NCBI RefSeq assembly: GCF_008370045.1 | Contig: NZ_VOBN01000007.1 | Location: forward strand, 62,001 to 126,000 | Source of the DNA: Pseudomonas sp. ANT_J12 | GTDB lineage: Bacteria; Pseudomonadota; Gammaproteobacteria; Pseudomonadales; Pseudomonadaceae | DNA: 64,000 bases | Reading direction: 5' to 3' | Shown here: one piece after another, positions 1-8,947 of the stretch | How positions within the stretch are numbered: position 1 is the first letter of the stretch | How the letters are laid out: each line of letters opens with the position of its first letter | Made by a program: the position numbers and the translations under genes | The notes under the pieces: generated by a model | Databases searched by the model: none | The model's input: only the letters and a program-made list of their open reading frames with translations | What the model was told of the DNA's origin: nothing

Positions 1-1906
1 CTTCCTGTGGCACAACGCCCATTTCAATGCCGCTGGCCCCCGCGGCGATTTTGTTGCGCGGGATCATGTAGTTGGCCAGGCCCAGGCGCATGTCGTTGAC
101 GAACATGTAATTCGTGTTCGGATCAACCGACACGCTGCCCCAGTTCATGCCGCCCAGGGAGCCCGGGAATTGCAGTGCGCGATCAAGGCCCGGCGGGGTG
201 TAGACGCCTTGGTGGCGCATGCCTTTGAACTGGATGCGGCACATCAATTGGTCGAACGGGGTGGCACCCCACATGTCGGATTCGGTCAGTGTCTGGTTGC
301 CGATTGACGGCATGTCCACCGAGAACGGCTGGGTCGGCGAATAACGTTCGCCGGGGACGTTGCCTTGCGGTACCGGGCGTTCTTCGACGCGGGCGATGGG
401 CACGCCGGTTTCGCGGTTGAGCAGGAAGATCTCGCCCTGTTTGGTGACTTGCGCCAAGGCTGGCTGAGTGCCGCCCTTGTCGTCCGGCACATCGTAGAGC
501 AGCGGTTGCGCCGGCAGGTCGAAGTCCCAGAGGTCGTGGTGGGTGGTCTGGAAGTGCCAGCGCACCTGACCAGTCTTCACGTCGATGGCGACGATGGATG
601 AGTTCCACTTGTCATCGAAGGCCGTGCGTTGGCCACCGAAGAAGTCAGGCGTAGCGTTGCCGGTTGGCAGGTAGACCAGACCGAGCTTGGCGTCGTAGGA
701 CATGGCCGACCAGACGTTGGGCGTACCACGGGTATAGGTCTCGCCGGCCGGCGGGCGCTTGGTGGTGTTCGGGTTGCCCGGATCCCACGCCCACACCAGT
801 TCACCACTGCGCACGTCGTAGGCACGGACCACGCCTGGTGGTTCACCGGTGGAATAGTTGTCGGCCACGCGTCCGCCGACGATCACCACATTGCCCGCGA
901 CCAGCGGGGTCGAGGTTTGCTGGTAGTAACCCGGTTTGACTTCGCCCATGTCGGTTTTCAGGTCGACGGTGCCTTTGTCGCCAAAGTCCTCGCACGGCTT
1001 GCCGGTATCGGCATTGATGGCGATCAGACGGGCATCGCCGGTCGGCAGAAACAGACGTTTCGCACAGGCCGTTGGCTGGTTATCCGACGACACAGGGGTT
1101 TCGGAATAACCCAGGCCACGGCAACGCTGCCAGTTCGGCGCGGTGCCTTGAGGGTCGAACTTCCAGCGCTGGGTGCCGGTGTCGGCGTCCAGGGCGAAGA
1201 CTTTGCCGTAGGCGGTGCAGGTGTAGACCGTGTCCCCGATTTGCAGCGGGGTGTTCTGGTCTTCGGCGCCGGCGCCGGTGCTTTGCGGGATGTCGCCGGT
1301 GTGGAAGGTCCACGCCACCTGCAACTTGTCGATGTTGCCTTTGTTGATCTGGTCCAGCGCGGCGAAACGATTGCCCGCGGTGGTGTTGCCCCAGTGGGCC
1401 CAGTCTTTCTGTTCGGTGCCCGGTTTCACCGGGGTCACCGCAGGTTCAATGCTGGCCGTGACCACGTGGGTCGGCACAAACATGTAGGCCAACGTGGCGA
1501 CGACGCCCACCCCCAGAATGCCTGCCAGACCGTAGGCGCCGCGCCCAGCATGAGCGCCGGAAGCACGCACCAGTGTGGGATAAATCAGCGCGACAACCAG
1601 GCCGATCACGGCAAACGTCAGTACCCGCGAAACCAGCGGCCAGTAATCGAAACCGCTGTCCCACATCGCCCAGATCGCCGTCAGAATCAGCGCCAGAGCG
1701 TACAGCCACGCTCCTTGCGGCTTACGACGGGCAATCATCAGCCCGGACACCAGCATCGCCAGGCCCATCAGCAGGAAGTACCAACTCCCTCCCAACGCAA
1801 TTAGGTAACCACCGCCACCGGCCAGACCGAGCCCGATCAACGCAATCAGGACACCCAGCCCCCACAGCAACCATTTGCTGCCGGCGGCAGCCCCAGAATT
1901 ATTCAT
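1..1906 (-). CDS. PQQ-dependent membrane dehydrogenase, glucose/quinate/shikimate family (partial)
   Basis: Quinoprotein dehydrogenase that oxidises a sugar or cyclitol on the periplasmic side and passes electrons to ubiquinone. The first 635 codons are in the window; the family is about 800 residues, so the C-terminus lies beyond base 1. The first ~140 residues hold several hydrophobic helices, as in the membrane anchor of Gcd and QuiA. A beta-propeller follows, with motifs such as WAHWGNT and VAWTFHTGD and the active-site segment HHDLWDFDLPAQP. Residues 230-233 read CTAY; as I recall, E. coli Gcd has CTAH there (His262), so the substrate is uncertain. The start is the ATG at 1904-1906. The gene is divergent from the Lrp-type regulator and close to the pqq operon that makes its cofactor. 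It could be gcd or a quinate/shikimate dehydrogenase. Confidence 0.85.
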   Translation of the reverse strand, partial: MNNSGAAAGSKWLLWGLGVLIALIGLGLAGGGGYLIALGGSWYFLLMGLAMLVSGLMIARRKPQGAWLYALALILTAIWAMWDSGFDYWPLVSRVLTFAVIGLVVALIYPTLVRASGAHAGRGAYGLAGILGVGVVATLAYMFVPTHVVTASIEPAVTPVKPGTEQKDWAHWGNTTAGNRFAALDQINKGNIDKLQVAWTFHTGDIPQSTGAGAEDQNTPLQIGDTVYTCTAYGKVFALDADTGTQRWKFDPQGTAPNWQRCRGLGYSETPVSSDNQPTACAKRLFLPTGDARLIAINADTGKPCEDFGDKGTVDLKTDMGEVKPGYYQQTSTPLVAGNVVIVGGRVADNYSTGEPPGVVRAYDVRSGELVWAWDPGNPNTTKRPPAGETYTRGTPNVWSAMSYDAKLGLVYLPTGNATPDFFGGQRTAFDDKWNSSIVAIDVKTGQVRWHFQTTHHDLWDFDLPAQPLLYDVPDDKGGTQPALAQVTKQGEIFLLNRETGVPIARVEERPVPQGNVPGERYSPTQPFSVDMPSIGNQTLTESDMWGATPFDQLMCRIQFKGMRHQGVYTPPGLDRALQFPGSLGGMNWGSVSVDPNTNYMFVNDMRLGLANYMIPRNKIAAGASGIEMGVVPQE

Positions 1907-2080
1907 GTCGGAAGTTTTCCCCATTTGTGACAAGCACGAAATGATGTACTACCTAGTTACTTATGGCAATTTGTCGCAGATGAAAAAGTTCTGAACGGTC
2001 CTGAGGCCAGATCAAACCTCCGCCGGGCAAGCCGTGCTGTAACATGCCAACCCACCGATTTATGTTGCTGGAGACGACCT

Positions 2081-2542
2081 TTGCCTGACACCCGCCCACC
2101 CGTGCTCGACGAAATCGACCGCCAGTTGATCGCGGCCTTGCAGATCAACGCCCGTGAAAGCGTGGCCATGCTCGCGCGGCAATTGGGCATCGCGCGCACC
2201 ACGGTCACTTCGCGGTTGGCACGGCTGGAGAAGGCCAAGGTCATCACCGGTTACGGCGTGCGCTTGGGTCAGCGGGTGGTGGATGGCGGGTTGCAGGCGT
2301 ATGTCGGCATCACGGTGCAGCCGCGCTCCGGCAAGGAAGTGTTGCGCCGGCTCAGTGCGATGGCTCAGGTGCAGCAGCTGTGCGCGGTGAGTGGTGAATT
2401 TGATTACGTGGCGTGGTTGCGTACGGATTCGCCGGAGCAACTGGATCAGTTGCTGGATCAGATTGGCAGCGTGGATGGGGTGGAGAAGACGACCACTTCA
2501 ATCATCTTGAGCAGCAAGATTGATCGGGGGCAGCCGGTTTGA
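2081..2542 (+). CDS. Lrp/AsnC family transcriptional regulator
   Basis: DNA-binding regulator of 153 residues, the usual size for the Lrp/AsnC family. Residues ~10-60 form the AsnC-type helix-turn-helix (DRQLIAALQINARES, then LGIARTTVTSRLARLEK). Residues ~70-150 form the ligand-binding RAM domain. The start is TTG at 2081, with GGAG about 8 bases upstream; the ATG at 2062 is in another frame and stops after eight codons. It lies just upstream of davB on the same strand, so it probably controls lysine use through davBA. A dyad at 2623-2644 is a candidate site. The effector is not readable from sequence; lysine or 5-aminovalerate is an inference. Confidence 0.9.
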   Translation: MPDTRPPVLDEIDRQLIAALQINARESVAMLARQLGIARTTVTSRLARLEKAKVITGYGVRLGQRVVDGGLQAYVGITVQPRSGKEVLRRLSAMAQVQQLCAVSGEFDYVAWLRTDSPEQLDQLLDQIGSVDGVEKTTTSIILSSKIDRGQPV

Positions 2543-2580
2543 GTTTTGGACTGGTTGTTTTGTAGTGTCTTTGAGGGCCT

Positions 2581-2608
2581 CTTCGCGGGCAAGCCTTGCT
2601 CCTACAGG
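2581..2608. repeat. Single REP half-element
   Basis: One arm of the REP family seen throughout the window (CTTCGCGGGCAAGCC then TTGCTCCTACAGG), here without an inverted partner. It lies in the gap between the regulator and davB. Confidence 0.8.
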
Positions 2609-2622
2609 GTCGATGTGTAGCG

Positions 2623-2644
2623 ATAGATCGTCATATTGATCTAT
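2623..2644. promoter_or_regulatory. Inverted repeat, candidate operator upstream of davB
   Basis: Perfect 7-base arms ATAGATC (2623-2629) and GATCTAT (2638-2644) with an 8-base AT-rich spacer, about 120 bases before the davB start. The position and symmetry fit an Lrp-type operator. Binding by the regulator at 2081 is inferred. Confidence 0.4.
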
Positions 2645-2764
2645 AAGATGGCAAAACGACGACACATTGCGTCTTATTAACGTGTTCTACGCTCTCTAGA
2701 ATGGCTGCCATCTTTTCCTATACTCAGACGCGCATCCCGCGTCGGGTCGCCAGCAAGGTCAGCC

Positions 2765-4447
2765 ATGAACAAGAATAATCGCCATCCTGCAGACGGTAAA
2801 AAACCAGTCACCATTTTCGGCCCGGATTTTCCGTTCGCCTTCGACGACTGGATCGAGCACCCGGCCGGCCTGGGCAGTATTCCCGAGCACAACCACGGTG
2901 CCGAAGTGGCAATCGTCGGTGGCGGGATTGCCGGTCTGGTGGCGGCCTACGAGTTGATGAAACTGGGCCTCAAACCGGTCGTCTATGAAGCCTCGAAGAT
3001 GGGCGGCCGTCTGCGCTCCCAGGCGTTCAATGGCGCCGAAGGCATCGTCGCCGAGCTCGGCGGCATGCGCTTCCCGGTGTCGTCCACTGCGTTTTATCAC
3101 TACGTCGACAAACTCGGCCTGGAGACCAAACCGTTCCCGAACCCGCTGACACCGGCGTCGGGCAGCACGGTGATCGACCTGGAAGGCCAGACCCATTACG
3201 CACAGAAGCTGTCGGATCTTCCTGCACTGTTCCAGGAAGTGGCTGACGCCTGGGCCGATGCGCTGGAAGACGGCTCGCGCTTCAAAGAGATCCAGCAAGC
3301 GATCCGCGACCGCGATGTACCGCGCCTCAAAGAACTGTGGAACACCCTGGTGCCGCTGTGGGACGACCGCACCTTCTACGATTTCGTCGCCACCTCCAAA
3401 GCCTTCGCCAAGCTGTCATTCCATCACCGCGAAGTGTTCGGCCAGGTCGGTTTCGGCACCGGCGGCTGGGACTCGGACTTCCCCAACTCGATGCTGGAAA
3501 TCTTCCGCGTGGTGATGACCAACTGCGACGATCACCAACACCTGGTGGTCGGCGGCGTCGAGCAAGTGCCGCTGGGCATCTGGCGTCATGTGCCGGAGCG
3601 CTGCGTGCATTGGCCGGCAGGCACCAGTCTCAGTTCGTTGCACCGTGGCGCCCCGCGTTCCGGGGTGAAGAAAATCGCTCACGCGCCGAACGGCCGTTTC
3701 ACCGTCACCGACAACTATGGCGATAGCCGCGAATACGCTGCCGTCCTGACCACCTGCCAGAGCTGGCTGCTGACCACCCAGATCGAATGCGATGAAACCC
3801 TGTTCTCGCAAAAGATGTGGATGGCCCTCGACCGCACTCGCTACATGCAATCGTCGAAGACCTTCGTGATGGTCGACCGCCCGTTCTGGAAGGACAAGGA
3901 TCCGGAAACCGGCCGCGACCTGATGAGCATGACCCTCACCGATCGCCTGACCCGTGGCACTTACCTGTTCGATAACGGCGACGACAAGCCGGGGGTGATT
4001 TGCCTGTCGTACTCATGGATGAGCGACGCGCTGAAAATGCTGCCGCACCCGGTGGAAAAACGCGTGAAGCTGGCGCTGGATGCGTTGAAAAAGATCTACC
4101 CGAAAGTCGACATTGCCGCGCGCATCATTGGCGATCCGATCACTGTGTCGTGGGAATCCGACCCGCACTTCCTCGGCGCTTTCAAAGGCGCCCTGCCCGG
4201 CCACTATCGCTACAACCAGCGCATGTACGCGCACTTCATGCAGGACGACATGCCGGCCGAGCAACGCGGGATTTTCATCGCCGGCGACGATGTTTCGTGG
4301 ACGCCAGCCTGGGTCGAAGGCGCGGTACAGACCTCGCTCAACGCGGTGTGGGGCATCATGAAACACTTCGGCGGTGAAACTCACGCCGAGAACCCGGGTC
4401 CAGGAGATGTGTTCAACGAGATCGGTCCGATCGCCCTGCCCGAGTAA
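2765..4447 (+). CDS. davB: L-lysine 2-monooxygenase DavB
   Basis: FAD-dependent monooxygenase that converts L-lysine to 5-aminopentanamide, the first step of the aminovalerate route, in the cytoplasm. The 560-residue protein resembles P. putida DavB along its whole length as I recall it, starting from MNKNNRHPADGKKP. The dinucleotide-binding motif is VGGGIAGLVAAYE (residues 51-63), followed by VVYEASKMGGRLRS. The C-terminal FAD-contact segment is FIAGDDVSWTPAWVEGA. The family also includes tryptophan 2-monooxygenase (IaaM) and amino-acid oxidases, but the partner gene davA 12 bases downstream favours lysine. It is preceded by an Lrp-type regulator. Confidence 0.95.
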   Translation: MNKNNRHPADGKKPVTIFGPDFPFAFDDWIEHPAGLGSIPEHNHGAEVAIVGGGIAGLVAAYELMKLGLKPVVYEASKMGGRLRSQAFNGAEGIVAELGGMRFPVSSTAFYHYVDKLGLETKPFPNPLTPASGSTVIDLEGQTHYAQKLSDLPALFQEVADAWADALEDGSRFKEIQQAIRDRDVPRLKELWNTLVPLWDDRTFYDFVATSKAFAKLSFHHREVFGQVGFGTGGWDSDFPNSMLEIFRVVMTNCDDHQHLVVGGVEQVPLGIWRHVPERCVHWPAGTSLSSLHRGAPRSGVKKIAHAPNGRFTVTDNYGDSREYAAVLTTCQSWLLTTQIECDETLFSQKMWMALDRTRYMQSSKTFVMVDRPFWKDKDPETGRDLMSMTLTDRLTRGTYLFDNGDDKPGVICLSYSWMSDALKMLPHPVEKRVKLALDALKKIYPKVDIAARIIGDPITVSWESDPHFLGAFKGALPGHYRYNQRMYAHFMQDDMPAEQRGIFIAGDDVSWTPAWVEGAVQTSLNAVWGIMKHFGGETHAENPGPGDVFNEIGPIALPE

Positions 4448-4459
4448 GAGGAATCCGAA

Positions 4460-5254
4460 ATGCGCGTAGCCCTTTACCAATGTCCACCACTGCCCCTGGA
4501 CGTCGCCGGCAATTTGCAACGTCTGCATCAATTGGCGCTGGAGGCCAAAGGCGCCGATGTGCTGGTGCTGCCGGAGATGTTCCTGACCGGCTACAACATC
4601 GGCGTCGATGCGGTCAGCGTCCTCGCCGAGGTGCACAACGGTGAATCGGCGCAGCAGATTGCGCGCATCGCGAAGACGGCCGGGATTGCCATTCTTTATG
4701 GTTACCCCGAGCGCACCGAAGACGGCCAGATTTACAACTCGGTGCAACTGATCGACGCCCATGGCGAACGCCTGTGCAACTACCGCAAGACTCATCTGTT
4801 CGGCGACCTCGATCACTCGATGTTCAGTGCCGGCGGGGATGATTTCCCGATTGTTGAGCTCAACGGCTGGAAGCTTGGATTCCTGATCTGCTACGACATG
4901 GAATTCCCGGAAAACGCCCGGCGCCTGGCCCTGGCCGGTGCCGAGCTGATCCTGGTGCCGACGGCGAACATGATTCCCTTCGACTTTGTCGCCGACATCA
5001 CCGTTCGCGCCCGGGCCTTCGAAAACCAATGTTATGTGGCTTACGCCAACTATTGCGGCCACGAAGGCGATATCCAGTACTGCGGCCAAAGCAGCATCGC
5101 CGCGCCGGATGGCAGCCGTATCGCCCAGGCCGGTCTGGATGAAGCGTTGATTGTCGGTGAGCTGGATCGGCAGTTGATGGTCGATTCCCGCGCCGCCAAT
5201 CGCTACCTCATTGATCGCCGTCCGGAGCTGTATGGCGAGCTGAACAAGCGCTGA
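4460..5254 (+). CDS. davA: 5-aminopentanamidase (delta-aminovaleramidase) DavA
   Basis: Carbon-nitrogen hydrolase of the nitrilase superfamily that hydrolyses 5-aminopentanamide, the DavB product, to 5-aminovalerate and ammonia. It has 264 residues, as usual. The catalytic Glu-Lys-Cys triad is visible: E39 in LPEMFLTGYN, K110 in NYRKTHLFGDLD, and C144 in FLICYDMEFPENARR. The start ATG at 4460 is preceded by AGAGGAA. It follows davB by 12 bases, so the two are almost certainly co-transcribed. The davTD genes for the next steps are not in this window. Confidence 0.95.
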   Translation: MRVALYQCPPLPLDVAGNLQRLHQLALEAKGADVLVLPEMFLTGYNIGVDAVSVLAEVHNGESAQQIARIAKTAGIAILYGYPERTEDGQIYNSVQLIDAHGERLCNYRKTHLFGDLDHSMFSAGGDDFPIVELNGWKLGFLICYDMEFPENARRLALAGAELILVPTANMIPFDFVADITVRARAFENQCYVAYANYCGHEGDIQYCGQSSIAAPDGSRIAQAGLDEALIVGELDRQLMVDSRAANRYLIDRRPELYGELNKR

Positions 5255-5302
5255 GTTACCGTTATCCGCTAGCATTAGCGCTTCTCTGCTCTGGAAGTGC
5301 TC

Positions 5303-7720
5303 ATGCCTGCGTTGAATCCCCCCCGCCCTCACACTGAAACCCTGGCCAACGGCCTGCGGGTGACGCTGCGCCATGCCCCGGATTTGAAGCGCAGCGCTGC
5401 GGCGTTGCGGGTCGCGGCCGGCAGTCATGACGTGCCATTGGCCTGGCCCGGACTGGCGCACTTTCTTGAGCATTTGCTGTTTCTCGGCACCGAGCGCTTT
5501 CCTACCGGCGAAGGGCTGATGGCCTACGTCCAGGGGCATGGCGGGCAGGTGAATGCGCGCACCAGTGAACGCACCACGGACTTCTTTTTTGAGTTGCCGC
5601 CTCAGGCATTTGGCGGTGGGCTGGAGCGTCTGTCAGACATGCTCGCTCACCCGTGTATGAATCTGGACGATCAGTTGCGGGAACGGGAGGTGTTGCAGGC
5701 GGAATTTGTGGCCTGGTCCCAGGACGCTGCCGCGCAACAGCAACTGGCCTTGTTTGATGGGCTATCCGGGGCGCACCCATTGCGGGCGTTTCATGCGGGC
5801 AACCGAGATAGCCTGCCGGTGCCGCAGCCTGAGTTTCAGCAGGCGTTGAAAGACTTTTATCAGCGGTTCTATCAGACCGGGCAGATGACGTTGAGTCTGG
5901 CAGGGCCGCAAAGTCTTGATGAGTTGAGGGCGATGGCCGAAGCGTTCGGCGCCGTCATGACCCTGGGTGAAAAAGCTCTACAGCAATCGCCGCTTCCACT
6001 GATGGACGCTTCCGACAAAAGTTATCAACAGGCCGGCGAACGTCGGCTGGATCTGCTGTTTACCTTCGAAGCGCTTCCCGGCTCGTCAGCCCAAGCGCTG
6101 GAGTTCCTGTGCCATTGGCTGAACGCCGCGAAACCCGGTGGGCTGCTGGCCAAGCTGCAAGACAACGGGTGCGCCAACAGCCTGAAAGCCACCCCGCTTT
6201 ACCAGTTCGCCGGGCAAGCCGTGCTGCATATCGAATTCAAGCTGCCCACCCAGACAACAGGAATCCGTGAACAACTGATGGATTGGCTCGGGTTCTTCAC
6301 CGCCCAACAAGACTGGAACGGGCTGCGCGACGAATACGCGGCCCTGCAACTACGCCAACAGCAGGTCAGCAGCGCCCTGCAACGGGCCCAACGGGACAGT
6401 GAACAACTCGAACCCCGGCTGTCCGAACAGGGCGTGGCCGCCCTCAAGGACATCCTGAAACAAATCGGAGCTGTGGATAACTTCACCGGCCAATGGCAAC
6501 TGCCGGCGCCTAACCCGTTTTTGCGCGCTGAAGAACCGCTCGCCAATGCCGGACTGATCCGTGGCCAGACCAGCGCCCACCGTGGTTTGCGCACCTTTGC
6601 CCAGGATCGGTCCCGTGGTCGTCGTGAACGCTCGCCGATGCAGTTCAGCCAAGCGTTACCGGGGAACACTGATGAAGGTGCGATTTACGTGCGCTGGCGG
6701 CTGGAGTCGAAGCCTGAGAGCGGCCTTCAGTCAGGCATGGAACACAGCCTGCAACCCTTGCGCGAAGACGCCCGCCAGGCCGGTGTCGATTTTTCCTTCA
6801 GTGCCACGGGCAATGAATGGCTGCTGAAAATGACCGGTCTGCAAGAGCCGATGCCAATCGTCCTGGAGCACGCGCTAACCGTTCTGACAAAACCGAATGC
6901 CGATTTCCCACAAGCCGAAACGACAAACCCTGGGTTGATGCCGATCCGGCAACTGCTCAAAGCCTTGCCCGAACATTGCCTTGAACACGCCACCGTCTCA
7001 GCCGATCTGCAACAACTCTGGTTGAGCGCCCGTTGGGATGGTCTCGCCGTAGGCCTGTCCGCCCAGACCCAAGCCGCCATGGGCGTTGCCCTGAGTCGTA
7101 TCCCGGGTGTTGCGGACACTCAACTGACACCACCGCCCTCGATCAACTCGCAGCACCTGTGGCACACCGTCGACACCGATTCAAGCGAACACGCGTTGCT
7201 GCTGTTCTGTCCGACAGCCACCCAGGAAATCTCTGACGAGGCCGCTTGGCACCTGCTGGCGCACCTGTGCCAGATGCCGTTCTACCAACGCCTGCGGGTC
7301 GAGCTTCAATTGGGTTACGCCGTGTTCAGCGGTCTGCGCCAGATAAACGGCCAGACCGGGCTGCTGTTGGGTGTGCAATCACCCAATGTCGCTACTGCCG
7401 AATTGCTGAAACACATCGAACACTTCCTGAACGGACTGGCCGACGGCATCGAGGCATCCACTTACCTCGCCCAACGCCAAGCCCTCGCCGATCAATTCGA
7501 CAGCACCACGTTGCCCACCCTCCAGGCCGCCGAATGGCTGTGGCAGGCCAAGCTTGCAGGCCACTCGTCGGATTACCTGACGCAACTTCCTGAAGCAATT
7601 TTAAAGATCGACCGACAAGCACTGCTCGCCGCCGCCCGACGCCTGAACAACGCCGAAGGCGGTTGGCGCTGCCTGGCCAACACCGCTTGCCCTGGCGCAC
7701 CCTGGCAAGCGGCAAAATGA
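5303..7720 (+). CDS. pqqF: PQQ biosynthesis peptidase PqqF (M16 family)
   Basis: Zinc metallopeptidase of the M16 (pitrilysin) family that helps trim the PqqA precursor during PQQ synthesis. The inverted zinc motif HFLEH is at residues 53-57 (H53, E56, H57), with the downstream helix REREVLQAEF supplying the third ligand. It has 805 residues, as expected for pseudomonad PqqF with N- and C-terminal M16 halves; only the N-terminal half carries the zinc motif. I chose ATG 5303 over the in-frame GTG at 5297 because GGAAG (5293-5297) is well spaced for it. It precedes pqqA by about 157 bases and probably shares little transcription with davBA, which ends 48 bases upstream. Confidence 0.95.
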   Translation: MPALNPPRPHTETLANGLRVTLRHAPDLKRSAAALRVAAGSHDVPLAWPGLAHFLEHLLFLGTERFPTGEGLMAYVQGHGGQVNARTSERTTDFFFELPPQAFGGGLERLSDMLAHPCMNLDDQLREREVLQAEFVAWSQDAAAQQQLALFDGLSGAHPLRAFHAGNRDSLPVPQPEFQQALKDFYQRFYQTGQMTLSLAGPQSLDELRAMAEAFGAVMTLGEKALQQSPLPLMDASDKSYQQAGERRLDLLFTFEALPGSSAQALEFLCHWLNAAKPGGLLAKLQDNGCANSLKATPLYQFAGQAVLHIEFKLPTQTTGIREQLMDWLGFFTAQQDWNGLRDEYAALQLRQQQVSSALQRAQRDSEQLEPRLSEQGVAALKDILKQIGAVDNFTGQWQLPAPNPFLRAEEPLANAGLIRGQTSAHRGLRTFAQDRSRGRRERSPMQFSQALPGNTDEGAIYVRWRLESKPESGLQSGMEHSLQPLREDARQAGVDFSFSATGNEWLLKMTGLQEPMPIVLEHALTVLTKPNADFPQAETTNPGLMPIRQLLKALPEHCLEHATVSADLQQLWLSARWDGLAVGLSAQTQAAMGVALSRIPGVADTQLTPPPSINSQHLWHTVDTDSSEHALLLFCPTATQEISDEAAWHLLAHLCQMPFYQRLRVELQLGYAVFSGLRQINGQTGLLLGVQSPNVATAELLKHIEHFLNGLADGIEASTYLAQRQALADQFDSTTLPTLQAAEWLWQAKLAGHSSDYLTQLPEAILKIDRQALLAAARRLNNAEGGWRCLANTACPGAPWQAAK

Positions 7721-7791
7721 TCATTACGAACGCCGCAATTAGCTTTCTCAAAGTTTCACGGGCAAGCGCTCGGTAATTTTGAGTAACATAG

Positions 7792-7862
7792 CCACCTAAC
7801 TATCTGAACATCTCCGACTGGAGGTGGACTATATGTATAGGTCTCAACTGTCCCTACCACCT
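7792..7862 (+). promoter_or_regulatory. pqqA leader with competing hairpins and an upstream in-frame start
   Basis: CCACCT occurs at 7792-7797 and again at 7857-7862, on either side of one complementary AGGTGG (7822-7827). A third pairing, CTCC (7812-7815) with GGAG (7820-7823), overlaps the same bases. GGAGG at 7820-7824 is also a good ribosome-binding site for an ATG at 7833 that is in frame with pqqA. The leader could switch structure; this is inference from base pairing only. Confidence 0.4.
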
Positions 7863-7877
7863 GAAAGGAGCACTCCC

Positions 7878-7952
7878 ATGTCCTGGTCCAAACCTGCTTA
7901 CACCGACCTGCGTATCGGCTTTGAAGTCACCATGTACTTCGCAAGCCGCTAA
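7878..7952 (+). CDS. pqqA: PQQ precursor peptide PqqA
   Basis: Ribosomally made 24-residue precursor of pyrroloquinoline quinone. The conserved Glu16 and Tyr20 (in GFEVTMYFAS) are the residues cross-linked by PqqE and excised to form PQQ. The ATG at 7878 has AAAGGAG (7864-7870) upstream. An in-frame ATG at 7833, also with a strong ribosome-binding site, would add 15 residues; known pseudomonad PqqA peptides are 23-24 residues, so I take 7878. A hairpin terminator follows 18 bases after the stop, which would let pqqA be transcribed in excess over pqqBCDE. Confidence 0.97.
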   Translation: MSWSKPAYTDLRIGFEVTMYFASR

Positions 7953-7970
7953 GTTTGTATCGTTGTGCAA

Positions 7971-8000
7971 CGCCTCGGTCTGCCGAGGCGTTTTTATTTT
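7971..8000 (+). terminator. Intrinsic terminator/attenuator between pqqA and pqqB
   Basis: Stem CGCCTCGG (7971-7978) and CCGAGGCG (7983-7990) with a 4-base loop, followed by TTTTTATTTT. It lies inside the pqq operon, so it is probably partial and sets the pqqA to pqqBCDE ratio. Confidence 0.85.
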
Positions 8001-8024
8001 CAGCGTTGAAATGATGGAGCGCCC

Positions 8025-8936
8025 ATGTTTGTCCAGATTCTAGGTTCCGCTGCCGGCGGCGGTTTCCCGCAGTGGAATTGCAACTGCGTGAACTGCGCCG
8101 GTTTTCGCGACGGCAGCCTGAACGCCAAGGCGCGGACCCAGTCGTCCATCGCGATTTCCGATGACGGCGTGAACTGGGTGCTGTGCAACGCCTCGCCGGA
8201 CATCCGCGCCCAACTCCAGGGCTTCAGCCCGATGCAACCGGGCCGGGCCCTGCGCGACACCGGGATTAGCGCGATTATCCTGATGGACAGCCAGATCGAC
8301 CACACCACCGGCCTGCTCAGCCTGCGCGAAGGTTGCCCGCATCAAGTCTGGTGCACCGACATGGTCCACGAAGACCTGAGCACCGGTTTTCCGCTGTTCA
8401 CCATGCTGACCCACTGGAACGGCGGGCTGAACTGGAACCGCATCGAACTCGACCAGAGTTTCACAGTACCGGCCTGCCCGAACCTGCGGTTCACCCCGCT
8501 GCCCCTGCGCAGCGCCGCCCCGCCTTACTCACCACACCGCTTCGACCCGCACCCGGGCGACAACATCGGCCTGATCGTCGAAGACCTCAGCACCGGTGGC
8601 AAGCTGTTCTATGCGCCCGGCCTGGGCAAGGTCGACGCACCTTTGCTGGAAATCATGGCCGGCAGCGATTGCCTGCTGGTAGACGGCACGATGTGGGACG
8701 ACGATGAAATGCAGCGTCGTGGAGTTGGCACCCGCACGGGTCGGGAAATGGGTCACTTGGCGCAGAACGGCCCCGGCGGCATGCTGGAAGTGCTGGAACA
8801 ATTGCCCGAGCAGCGCAAAGTGCTTATCCACATCAACAACACCAACCCCATTCTCGATGAAAATTCGCCGGAGCGGGCGGAGCTGAATCGGCGTGGGGTT
8901 GAAGTGGCGTATGACGGGATGGGTATTGTGTTGTAG
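8025..8936 (+). CDS. pqqB: PQQ biosynthesis protein PqqB
   Basis: Protein of 303 residues with the metallo-beta-lactamase-like fold. In current models it hydroxylates the Glu-Tyr product during PQQ maturation; older work proposed a transport role. The conserved N-terminus is visible: LGSAAGGGFPQWNCNC, then CAGFRDGS, with closely spaced cysteines. It also has the family segments ILMDSQIDHTTGLLSLRE and HINNTNPILDE near the C-terminus. GGAG sits just upstream of the ATG. It is the first gene after the pqqA terminator, and a REP pair separates it from pqqC. Confidence 0.96.
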   Translation: MFVQILGSAAGGGFPQWNCNCVNCAGFRDGSLNAKARTQSSIAISDDGVNWVLCNASPDIRAQLQGFSPMQPGRALRDTGISAIILMDSQIDHTTGLLSLREGCPHQVWCTDMVHEDLSTGFPLFTMLTHWNGGLNWNRIELDQSFTVPACPNLRFTPLPLRSAAPPYSPHRFDPHPGDNIGLIVEDLSTGGKLFYAPGLGKVDAPLLEIMAGSDCLLVDGTMWDDDEMQRRGVGTRTGREMGHLAQNGPGGMLEVLEQLPEQRKVLIHINNTNPILDENSPERAELNRRGVEVAYDGMGIVL

Positions 8937-8947
8937 CCAATGGCCCC

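Noticed and set aside
4013..5539. 508-codon open frame opposite davB, davA and pqqF
   Set aside because: It spans three good genes on the other strand and has no motif or ribosome-binding site.
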